Shown here: positions 1 to 5,490 of the stretch, one piece after another
Position numbering within the stretch: the stretch's first letter is position 1
Layout: every line of letters begins with the position of its first letter
Source: an uncultured bacterium
GTDB lineage: Bacteria; Bacteroidota; Bacteroidia; Bacteroidales; Bacteroidaceae
Assembly (NCBI GenBank): GCA_905215575.1
Contig: CAJMQV010000113.1
Span: forward strand, 1-6,479
Direction of reading: 5' to 3'
Length of the DNA: 6,479 nt
Notes under the pieces: generated by a model
Told to the model about the DNA's origin: nothing
The model's input: the letters and a program-made list of their open reading frames with translations, nothing else
Database searches by the model: none
Position numbers and translations under genes: made by a program

Positions 1-304
1 TCCAGATCTGCATGTCTGAACTTACCCAGGGGGTGATCAGCGCCAATATGAAACTGATGCCTACCTGGAGCAGAGTAATTATAAACTGCCATCGTGAAAG
101 GCGCATTTTCCGCAGGTCGATCTTGCAGAAAGTGAGAAACAACATGGAAAAGATCAGACAGGGCTGCACGATTTCCAGAGTGCGGTTGATAAAAGGACTG
201 ACGCGGTCGATGTGTGGGATGTACGACCCGATAATGTACACCAACACTCCCGTGACAATGGCTACCGGGAGTGTCCATTTCTTTAGAAAACTTAGAATCT
301 TCAT
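1..304 (-). CDS. BASS-like (bile acid:sodium symporter family) membrane transporter, N-terminal part
   Basis: The minus-strand frame from ATG 304-302 stays open for 101 codons to the window edge, so the C-terminal part is missing. The product is strongly hydrophobic, with three probable membrane helices at about residues 12-29, 43-60 and 72-91. They are separated by short loops, and a basic patch (KIDLRKMRLSRW) follows the second helix. The stretch EIVQPCLIFSMLFLTFCKIDLRKMRL resembles the early helices of BASS-family transporters, where a Pro followed by a Phe/Met-rich helix and a short basic loop is typical. Full-length members have about 300 residues and some 8-10 helices and move organic anions with sodium; the substrate here cannot be told. 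The start is supported by AGGAG (complement of 313-317) eight bases upstream and by a -7 promoter element further back. The gene is divergent from the next one. A plus-strand reading frame over the same bases is a shadow. The membrane-protein call is firm; the family call is from pattern memory. Confidence 0.72.
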   Translation of the reverse strand, partial: MKILSFLKKWTLPVAIVTGVLVYIIGSYIPHIDRVSPFINRTLEIVQPCLIFSMLFLTFCKIDLRKMRLSRWQFIITLLQVGISFILALITPWVSSDMQIW

Positions 305-327
305 TTTATTTACTCCTAAAACGGATG

Positions 328-335
328 CAAAGGTA
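328..335 (-). promoter_or_regulatory. Bacteroidota -7 promoter element for the minus-strand transporter gene
   Basis: On the minus strand these bases read TACCTTTG, a perfect match to the Bacteroidota -7 consensus TAnnTTTG, followed by CATCCG. Transcription would begin around 320-323, giving a leader of only 15-20 bases that still holds the AGGAG ribosome binding site (complement of 313-317). I see no good TTTG at the usual -33 distance on this strand, so the promoter is supported by the -7 box and its position only. Confidence 0.55.
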
Positions 336-375
336 CTTTTTTTCGAAAGATATCTGTTATAATTTGTTTTCATTG

Positions 376-407
376 TTTGTGGGTTTCAGCCATTTTTTTT
401 AATTTTG
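376..407 (+). promoter_or_regulatory. Bacteroidota sigma-A-type promoter for the unknown gene pair
   Basis: TTTG at 376-379 and TAATTTTG at 400-407 match both halves of the Bacteroidota promoter (TTTG, then TAnnTTTG) with a 20-base spacer, inside the usual range. The predicted transcription start is about 412-416. This leaves an untranslated leader of about 70 bases before the ATG at 484. The promoter lies in the divergent region shared with the minus-strand transporter, and the spacing and orientation fit transcription of the two plus-strand genes that follow. The region is A/T-rich, so a chance match is possible, but both boxes being exact makes this less likely. Confidence 0.6.
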
Positions 408-415
408 CTGCGAAT

Positions 416-438
416 TACCTATATGGTTAATATAGGTA
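416..438. repeat. Inverted repeat at the predicted transcription start (operator or 5' leader hairpin)
   Basis: Two 9-base arms, TACCTATAT at 416-424 and ATATAGGTA at 430-438, are perfect reverse complements around a 5-base centre (GGTTA). The repeat starts within a few bases of the transcription start predicted from the promoter at 376-407. It could be an operator for a dimeric regulator, or a hairpin at the very 5' end of the mRNA. It is not a terminator for either flanking gene, because both genes read away from it and no T-run follows. The repeat is seen directly; its role is inferred. Confidence 0.6.
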
Positions 439-483
439 GTAGTTGCTTTTTCAGGTATTAATTTGTTTATTTATATTGAGCAG

Positions 484-1044
484 ATGAACTTATATATCCG
501 CTATTTTGATGAAGAATGTGTTGTAAGCAGTGTGCAGGAGGCTTTTGATTTCCTGTCATCCATTCCGGGTATTGTTGTGGATGATTATTTCATGAATGAT
601 CTGAAGCAATACATGGAAAGCCCGATGCCTTATCCGAAAAGATATAAAGTGCGTCCGAGAGTTTATTTTATTGTCATCAAGACTATGGCGCAGACTCTGG
701 CTGAATTCAAGGAGAATGGTGCCCGTCAGACTGTTGCTGTGGAAAATCCGAAAGACGCCGTGATCAACCGCCTTACAGAAGAGCAGATCGGATGGTATGA
801 GGGTGAGGTGCTTTTTAAAAGAGTGATTTCCATACCTGGAACAAATAAGTTTCAATACAAGGATACAGTCTTTAAGGCAAGAGTCAAGGCTCATTCTCCG
901 ATGGAATGTTACAGCCGTATCATTGATCATCTGCGTGCGCGTAAGGATGTTGATCCGCGCAGTCAGTTCCCTTCTTCTAAGGGACGCAATTTCCGTTATC
1001 AATATTTGGGAATGCAGTTGGAAGGCGGAGAGCTTCAGGCTTAA
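484..1044 (+). CDS. Conserved-looking protein of unknown function, first gene of an unknown pair
   Basis: I do not recognise this 186-residue protein. It has no signal peptide or membrane helix and looks cytoplasmic and soluble. The N-terminal part (MNLYIRYFDEECVVSSVQEAF, residues 1-21) looks like a short strand followed by helix. A basic stretch, PYPKRYKVRPRVYFIVIK, lies at 49-66. The middle (about 90-135) reads as mixed helix and strand. The C-terminal third is rich in Arg/Lys and aromatics (RIIDHLRARK at 145-154, GRNFRYQYLGM at 167-177), which could suit nucleic-acid or acidic-protein binding, but this is only inference. I chose ATG 484; an in-frame TTG at 463 would add seven residues (MFIYIEQ) but is a rarer start. 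There is no clear Shine-Dalgarno sequence, as is common in this phylum. The next gene follows after 61 bases with no promoter or terminator visible between them, so the two are probably co-transcribed. Even codon use and the lack of frame breaks support a real gene. Confidence 0.85.
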   Translation: MNLYIRYFDEECVVSSVQEAFDFLSSIPGIVVDDYFMNDLKQYMESPMPYPKRYKVRPRVYFIVIKTMAQTLAEFKENGARQTVAVENPKDAVINRLTEEQIGWYEGEVLFKRVISIPGTNKFQYKDTVFKARVKAHSPMECYSRIIDHLRARKDVDPRSQFPSSKGRNFRYQYLGMQLEGGELQA

Positions 1045-1105
1045 TCTTTACCCTTCTTTTTATATTTAGAATATTTTAATCATTAAAAAATAAAGGCAGA
1101 AGCTT

Positions 1106-1858
1106 ATGCATAATAAAAATTACGCTGTTGAGTCTGTGTTGGATTTGAATTCCAGCAATATCTGGGGTTTGGATGCCATGGAATTGGCTGAGTTGTGGAA
1201 CAATGAAAAGAAAGACGATGATTCCCCAGCTTCGGAAGACAAGGTCTTGAATATTTTGAGACTGGCTTTTGAGGTAACCCAGTTTGATTCGGACAATGAG
1301 CGTGAAGTAGCTAAATATAAGACTGGTTCTTATGTGGTGCTGTCACATCTTGACGAGAAAAAGAAAGGAGCCATTGCTATCCGTAAGAAAGAGATCAAAC
1401 GGATAACCGATCTTTCTTATGAGAATATCAAATATATTTCAGCCACAACTCTGCTTGAGCTGATTGAGAGAAACTTTGGCGGAGGTTGGGATTCTATCTC
1501 TTTGGCTATTAAGGATATTATCGAGTCTGCTTTTGATATCAGTACAACAACCTTGCCGGCTTCGCGTATTCACGCGAAAGGAGGAACCTTGGAGCGTAAG
1601 GTGGCAGACGGTTATGAGTTTCTGGAAGTTCCAAAGGGTACATGGGTAGAGGCTATTTTTGCCAAGAAGAAAGATCTTCAGGAAAAATTGCGCTTTACGC
1701 CGGAACCGGAATTTGATGAGGACGGAAACCGCAGACATGTTGCCGATGAGAATGACGACGACAACGATGACGATAGCAATGATGAGGAGAGCTTCTATGA
1801 AAGCTATACTCCCGAAGCTGAAGTGAAGGATGTAGATGACATGTCAGATGAATTGTAA
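1106..1858 (+). CDS. Protein of unknown function with a highly acidic C-terminal tail
   Basis: This 250-residue protein is not one I recognise. Residues 1-190 look like a folded, mostly helical domain with no signal peptide or membrane segment: WGLDAMELAELWNNE at 20-34 and EDKVLNILRLAFEVTQF at 44-60 are probable helices, then a strand-like segment (GSYVVLS, 74-80), a Lys-rich stretch (EKKKGAIAIRKKEIKR, 84-99) and a helix around 110-122. From about residue 199 the chain becomes disordered and strongly acidic, with a core of Asp, Asn and Glu at 214-229 and more acid to the end (DVDDMSDEL). Acidic tails of this kind occur on histone- and nucleic-acid-binding chaperones and on DNA mimics; whether either applies is unknown. 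AAAGG at 1092-1096 is an acceptable ribosome binding site nine bases before the ATG. The basic end of the upstream partner and this acidic tail could bind each other. A strong terminator follows 27 bases after the stop, closing the unit. Confidence 0.85.
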   Translation: MHNKNYAVESVLDLNSSNIWGLDAMELAELWNNEKKDDDSPASEDKVLNILRLAFEVTQFDSDNEREVAKYKTGSYVVLSHLDEKKKGAIAIRKKEIKRITDLSYENIKYISATTLLELIERNFGGGWDSISLAIKDIIESAFDISTTTLPASRIHAKGGTLERKVADGYEFLEVPKGTWVEAIFAKKKDLQEKLRFTPEPEFDEDGNRRHVADENDDDNDDDSNDEESFYESYTPEAEVKDVDDMSDEL

Positions 1859-1885
1859 TATCATCTGTGTAAGATCATAAATAAT

Positions 1886-1928
1886 AAACGAGTATTCTGT
1901 CGGAAAGGGGGACAGGATACTCGTTTTT
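1886..1928 (+). terminator. Strong intrinsic terminator after the unknown gene pair
   Basis: ACGAGTATTCTGTC (1888-1901) pairs with GACAGGATACTCGT (1911-1924), giving a 14-bp stem with a single G-T wobble, extended by two A-T pairs into the T-run. The loop is nine bases (1902-1910) and the stem runs directly into TTTTT (1924-1928). It sits 27 bases after the stop of the acidic-tail gene and just before the barrel gene, so it should end the upstream transcript and isolate the barrel gene from it. Confidence 0.9.
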
Positions 1929-1970
1929 GTGAAACCGACCCTTTTATTTATAGACTTATTGCTTTTGCTG

Positions 1971-3515
1971 ATGCCGGATTTTCGTCTGCTTTTTTTGCTG
2001 TTTTTTCTTTCTGCCTGGTGGCCGAAGGGGCAGTGCGTTGCGTCCGTAAAGCAAATGCGTGATTCCATGGAGGTGATGTTGCCTCTGGATAGTCTGGCTT
2101 TTCAGGAACTGGTTGTTTCCGGAAAGAAAAATCTGGTTGTTTTAAAGGGAGATACCCTGGTTTTTGATGTTTCCGGCTTTTTTGTGCCCGAGGGTTCCAA
2201 ATTGCGTGTATTGTTGGAACGTATTCCTGGAATTGAAATAACTCAGGACGGAAGAATACTGGCCCAAGGCGAAGAGGTGGTGCATCTGAAACTTAACGGA
2301 AGAGATTTTTTGAAGGAAGGCAAAGAACTGGCCATTAATAGTTTGCCGGCGGATATGCTTCGTGAAGTCAGAATCTATAAGAAATATTCGGATGAGGAGG
2401 AGAACACCGGGCTTTATCGTAATGAGGGAGAACAGGTTCTTGATGTGTATACTTATCCAGACCGCTCGCGTGGGTGGCTCACAGATGCGGCTGCCGCGGG
2501 AGGAAGTCGTAAGCGTTATCAGTTAGGTGCTACAGTGAGTGGCTTTTCTCCTGGTGTTCAGGGTATTTTATCCTGCTCTGCTGACAACCAGCCTGTGGCT
2601 GCAGGAATAGGAGATTCGTATTTAGACAAACTGTCTGCTGAAACCAATGTAAATGAGGTGGTCCGTCAAGGCTATAATGGAATAATAAACTTCTTTCAGG
2701 GAGCCTGGGAAGTGAATGCCACTGCCTTTTTGAATAAGGCAAAGACAAAGTCGGCCTCAAAGACGAATACGGAGTATTATTGGCATCAGCCAAAGATTTA
2801 TTCTTTTGGAAATGATGAGAAAACAACGGATACCCGATCCTCTAATTTTTCCTTGGATTGGACGTATTCGGGAAAATCTTTGACCTGGAAAACAAGAACC
2901 TACTTGAATAAGGCGGATTTTGAGCATTCCATGTATTCGATATCTGAAACCAGAGAGGTTCTTCCTAAGGAAGATCTGACGGTTTCTTATGGGGAGCATG
3001 CCCTGAACAGTAACCAGTATATGAATTTGGGAAATCTCTCAAGTTTGGGAGCCGGAGTGACTACCATGCTGAATAAGGCCTGGGGAGAAAAGGGAAATAA
3101 TGTTGACCTGTCCGCGGGAGTATATTATTCGGATAATCAGGAATACAACTTTTCGCACGCGGATGTTTATTATTCCAATATGGCAGAAGTCAGCAGGCAG
3201 GTTTTGCAAAGTAATGCGGAAAAGAACGGATTGCGAGGCTTTGCCAAAGCAATTTTGACAACTGTGCCGTGGCAAAGAGTCAAATTGCAGTTTTCTTATG
3301 GTATAGAAGGTCAGTATGACCGTATAGATCAGAAAACACATGATTTGGGTTATGTGTTTTTGGATTTGATGTCCGATGAAGGACGGTTGCCGGCAGATAG
3401 TCTGGACAAACAGGCCAATCTGAAAACCTGGATACATGAAGCACGGGTTTTGATGCAATATGAATATAACGGTTGGTGTGTTACCGGGGGCTTGCTTTGG
3501 AGCCGGAACGCATGA
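1971..3515 (+). CDS. N-terminal piece of the outer membrane barrel protein: signal peptide, plug-like region, early barrel
   Basis: This is the intact first part of the frameshifted barrel gene, 514 residues. Residues 1-24 look like a signal peptide: an Arg near the start, a hydrophobic core LLFLLFFLSAWW, and a likely cut after CVA. Residues 48-160 match the plug-like region of the family: VVSGKKNLVV, GDTLVFDVSGF (60-70), IPGIEI (85-90), LKLNGRDFL (106-114), NSLPADMLREVRIY (123-136) and a closing GEQVLDV (153-159). From about 168 the sequence alternates polar and aromatic residues, as outer membrane strands do. The usual N-terminal carboxypeptidase-regulatory-like domain is absent or much reduced. 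An alternative GTG start at 1929 would add 14 residues and lies right against the upstream terminator; ATG 1971 gives the more ordinary signal peptide. No ribosome binding site is visible for either. The last residues after the G-run (LWSRNA) are out of frame with the family. Confidence 0.8.
   Translation: MPDFRLLFLLFFLSAWWPKGQCVASVKQMRDSMEVMLPLDSLAFQELVVSGKKNLVVLKGDTLVFDVSGFFVPEGSKLRVLLERIPGIEITQDGRILAQGEEVVHLKLNGRDFLKEGKELAINSLPADMLREVRIYKKYSDEEENTGLYRNEGEQVLDVYTYPDRSRGWLTDAAAAGGSRKRYQLGATVSGFSPGVQGILSCSADNQPVAAGIGDSYLDKLSAETNVNEVVRQGYNGIINFFQGAWEVNATAFLNKAKTKSASKTNTEYYWHQPKIYSFGNDEKTTDTRSSNFSLDWTYSGKSLTWKTRTYLNKADFEHSMYSISETREVLPKEDLTVSYGEHALNSNQYMNLGNLSSLGAGVTTMLNKAWGEKGNNVDLSAGVYYSDNQEYNFSHADVYYSNMAEVSRQVLQSNAEKNGLRGFAKAILTTVPWQRVKLQFSYGIEGQYDRIDQKTHDLGYVFLDLMSDEGRLPADSLDKQANLKTWIHEARVLMQYEYNGWCVTGGLLWSRNA
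3486..3490 (+). other. Five-G run at the frameshift point of the barrel gene
   Basis: The first frame reads ACC GGG GGC TTG CTT here and stops 22 bases later at TGA (3513-3515). Adding one G, or slipping back one base on the run, gives ACC GGG GGG CTT GCT TTG GAG, which leads straight into the downstream barrel frame. A homopolymer is the usual site of such losses, by replication slippage or sequencing error. The heptamer is not a classical slippery site (X XXY YYZ would need G in place of the C before the run), so programmed ribosomal frameshifting is possible but not favoured. Confidence 0.8.
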
Positions 3516-4522
3516 TGCTGCATTATGTAAAGGGTGGAGAAACTGTGGACAGTGTACAGACAACTCTGTCTTTGTTGCCGGAATTTGGTCTTGCATATTG
3601 TAAAGACGATCGGTGGAATCTGAATTTTCATTATATGGGACGTCGCAAACAGCCGGATCTTTTAGGGGTATTGCCTGTTTGGGACTGTACGGACCCTTTG
3701 CATCGGTATGTGGGAAATGCTGCGTTGGTGCCGGAAACCAATCATATATTTTCGTGCACGCTTTTTTCTTTTGAGCCATCTTTGCAAAGGCAGCTCAATG
3801 TATCAGCCAATGCGGCATTGAACAGGCAGACCATAACCCAGAAGATGGACTATGATCCTGTAAAAGGTGTTTATACCATTACTCCGGTTAATGTGAACGG
3901 CAATTGGAGTGCTTCCTGCTTTTTGGATTACATCACTTCTTTCCGTAAGGCGTTTAACTGCAATCTGGAATGGAAAAGTGCCTTCAGTGGCGGAGCGGAG
4001 CAGGCTCTTCAGGCTGCGCGGGGTGATTACGGCAATACAGAAGATCTGCATGCCAGAATCAGCTCGTTCACCACGACGCATTATGGAGCTTTCCAGTATA
4101 AGTATCGTTCGTTGCTTGTAAAGCCTTATCTGTATGCCACGCTGGCTTGTTATCGGAATAATCAGCAGAAGGATCTGGATTCAGATTTATGGATTTACGG
4201 GTTTGGCGGTTTGATGCGTCTGGATCTTGATTTTGGATTAGGATTGGGAGTCGAGATGTATCGAAACACAAGGACGGGATATTGGGAACCGTCCATGAAT
4301 GGTAATGAGTTTATCTGTAACCTGGAGGCTTCTTATTCCTTTCTGAAAAACAAGTCTCTGGAGGTGAAGGTTCAGGGCTTTGATCTGTTTCGTCAAATAC
4401 ATTCTATAAATCAGACGAATACGGTGTCTTATCGTCGTGAAATCATTAATCAGAAGGGGATAAACAGTTACTTTATGCTCAGCATCAGTTTTCATTTCGA
4501 TCATTTTCCGATGAAAAGTTAG
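3512..4522 (+). CDS. C-terminal piece of the outer membrane barrel protein
   Basis: This is the second part of the split barrel gene. The frame is open from 3473 (TTG), but the first ATG in it is at 3512, giving 336 residues. That ATG overlaps the TGA of the upstream piece as ATGA, an arrangement that often allows re-initiation. The product has no signal peptide, so alone it could not reach the outer membrane. It consists of repeated amphipathic strands with aromatic girdles and turns rich in Asn, Asp and Gly (for example SFTTTHYGAFQYKYRSLLVKPYLYATLACY near 4064-4153 and LMRLDLDFGLGLGVEMY near 4212-4262). It ends with NSYFMLSISFHFDHFPMKS, typical of the last barrel strands of this family. Family members carry this region fused to the upstream piece. 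Treat it as the remainder of one gene rather than a separate one. Confidence 0.7.
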   Translation: MMLHYVKGGETVDSVQTTLSLLPEFGLAYCKDDRWNLNFHYMGRRKQPDLLGVLPVWDCTDPLHRYVGNAALVPETNHIFSCTLFSFEPSLQRQLNVSANAALNRQTITQKMDYDPVKGVYTITPVNVNGNWSASCFLDYITSFRKAFNCNLEWKSAFSGGAEQALQAARGDYGNTEDLHARISSFTTTHYGAFQYKYRSLLVKPYLYATLACYRNNQQKDLDSDLWIYGFGGLMRLDLDFGLGLGVEMYRNTRTGYWEPSMNGNEFICNLEASYSFLKNKSLEVKVQGFDLFRQIHSINQTNTVSYRREIINQKGINSYFMLSISFHFDHFPMKS

Positions 4523-4590
4523 GCTGTATTAATATTCGTTACTAAGCTGTTTTTATTGTGCAGTTGTGGGAGCTTCTCATTTTTTTCTGT

Positions 4591-4598
4591 TACCTTTG
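4591..4598 (+). promoter_or_regulatory. Bacteroidota -7 promoter element for map-tsaD
   Basis: TACCTTTG matches the TAnnTTTG consensus exactly and is followed by an A/T-rich start region, so transcription should begin around 4603-4606, leaving a leader of only about 12-15 bases before ATG 4618. The -33 region is weak: GTTG at 4563-4566 is the nearest resemblance to TTTG and lies slightly too far upstream. The element shares TACCTTTG with the transporter promoter at 328-335. Between the barrel stop and this box (4523-4590) I see no intrinsic terminator, only A/T-rich sequence. Confidence 0.6.
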
Positions 4599-4617
4599 TA
4601 AAATAAAGTATATCAAT

Positions 4618-5478
4618 ATGGGAAAAAAATCAAGAAGAAAATGGTTCGTTCCCGAAGGTGTGGAACCTACTGAGCTGGAGAAGAGAGTGATGTCTTTTGA
4701 GCAGCAGGGATGTCTGGTTCCCGACAGGAAGCTGATCAAGACACAGGAACAGATAGAAGGCATTCGCCGGAGTGGTGTTATCAATACCGGAGTATTGGAT
4801 TTGGTGGCCCAGGAAATACATCCGGGTATGACTACTTTGGAGATTGACAAACTGGTATATGATTACACGGTAGGACATGGTGCGATTCCTGCTCCATTGA
4901 ATTATGAGGGTTTTCCGAAAAGTGTATGTACATCCATAAACGAGGTGGTGTGTCATGGTATTCCAAGCGAGTTTGATGTGTTGGAAGAGGGAGATATCGT
5001 GAATGTAGATGTGTCTACCATTCTGGACGGATATTACAGTGATGCCTCACGTATGTTTGTGGTTGGAGGGAAAACAACTCCCGAAAAACAGAAACTGGTT
5101 GATGTGGCACGTGAATGTCTGGAGATCGGTATGCAGGCCGCACAGCCCTATGGTTTTGTAGGGGATATCGGTCATGCCATAGCTCAGCATGCTCGGAAAA
5201 ACGGTTTTTCCGTAGTGCGTGATTTGTGTGGACACGGTGTGGGACTGGAGTTTCACGAGGAGCCGGAAGTGCTGCATTACGGAAAGAAACGGACCGGTAT
5301 GCTGTTAGTGCCTGGTATGGTGTTTACCATTGAGCCTATGATCAATATGGGCGACTGGAGAGTGTTCGTAGACGAGGAAGACGGCTGGACTGTGGTTACT
5401 GAGGATGAACTGCCCAGTGCACAGTGGGAGCACACCTTTGTGATGACAGAGCACGGACTGGAAATATTGACACACTAA
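4618..5478 (+). CDS. map: Type I methionine aminopeptidase with an N-terminal extension
   Basis: This cytoplasmic metalloenzyme removes the initiator methionine from new proteins whose second residue is small. All five metal ligands of the pita-bread fold are present: Asp131 (NVDVS), Asp142 (YSDASR), His206 (CGHGVG), Glu239 (TIEP) and Glu271 (WEHT). The catalytic histidines His113 (VCHGIP) and His213 (FHEEP) are also there, so the enzyme should be active. The protein has 286 residues against about 264 for E. coli Map. Some 34 extra residues precede the catalytic domain, opening with a basic MGKKSRRKW; there is no zinc-finger cysteine pattern in them. The frame is open upstream to a GTG at 4558, but the -7 promoter box at 4591-4598 lies after that codon, so ATG 4618 is the start. 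Bacteroidales commonly carry a second, shorter map in the ribosomal protein cluster, so this may be the longer paralogue. tsaD follows after 12 bases with no promoter between, so the two are probably one operon. Confidence 0.96.
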   Translation: MGKKSRRKWFVPEGVEPTELEKRVMSFEQQGCLVPDRKLIKTQEQIEGIRRSGVINTGVLDLVAQEIHPGMTTLEIDKLVYDYTVGHGAIPAPLNYEGFPKSVCTSINEVVCHGIPSEFDVLEEGDIVNVDVSTILDGYYSDASRMFVVGGKTTPEKQKLVDVARECLEIGMQAAQPYGFVGDIGHAIAQHARKNGFSVVRDLCGHGVGLEFHEEPEVLHYGKKRTGMLLVPGMVFTIEPMINMGDWRVFVDEEDGWTVVTEDELPSAQWEHTFVMTEHGLEILTH

Positions 5479-5490
5479 GTATTTGTTTTT

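Larger units (their letters stand above)
1971..4522 (+). pseudogene. TonB-receptor-like outer membrane beta-barrel gene, broken by a single frameshift
   Basis: Two overlapping frames together make one barrel protein. The first (1971-3515) ends in the run W-S-R-N-A-stop after the G-run at 3486-3490. The second frame, one base back, continues the expected sequence at once. If one G is added to the run, the join reads NGWCVTGGLALEPERMMLHY and the whole gene encodes 850 residues, a normal length for this Bacteroidota family of TonB-receptor-like barrels (OMP_b-brl_3 type). Codon use and barrel character are the same on both sides of the break, so decay is recent, or the break is a sequence error or a reversible slip. 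No other stop or frameshift is seen. The gene stands alone between a terminator and the map promoter, and no SusD-like partner is present. I could not find a convincing promoter between the upstream terminator and the start. Confidence 0.85.

Noticed and set aside
12..362. A 116-codon plus-strand open frame at the left edge
   Set aside because: It overlies the minus-strand transporter gene, which has a ribosome binding site, a promoter box and clear membrane helices. The plus-strand product has no family character.
458..465. TTAATTTG as a second -7 box close to the unknown gene's start
   Set aside because: The second base is wrong for TAnnTTTG, there is no TTTG at the right distance upstream, and the promoter at 376-407 is a better match.
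3039..3779. A 246-codon minus-strand open frame inside the barrel gene
   Set aside because: It crosses the frameshift, its product is rich in His, Pro and Ile with no domain character, and it lies antisense to a recognisable barrel protein. It is a shadow.
4505..4522. Small hairpin TTTTC-CGAT-GAAAA at the end of the barrel gene as a terminator
   Set aside because: The stem is only five weak pairs, it lies inside the coding sequence, and no T-run follows it.
5478..5485. AGTATTTG between map and tsaD as an internal promoter
   Set aside because: It lacks the TA of the -7 consensus, and the 12-base gap fits co-transcription.
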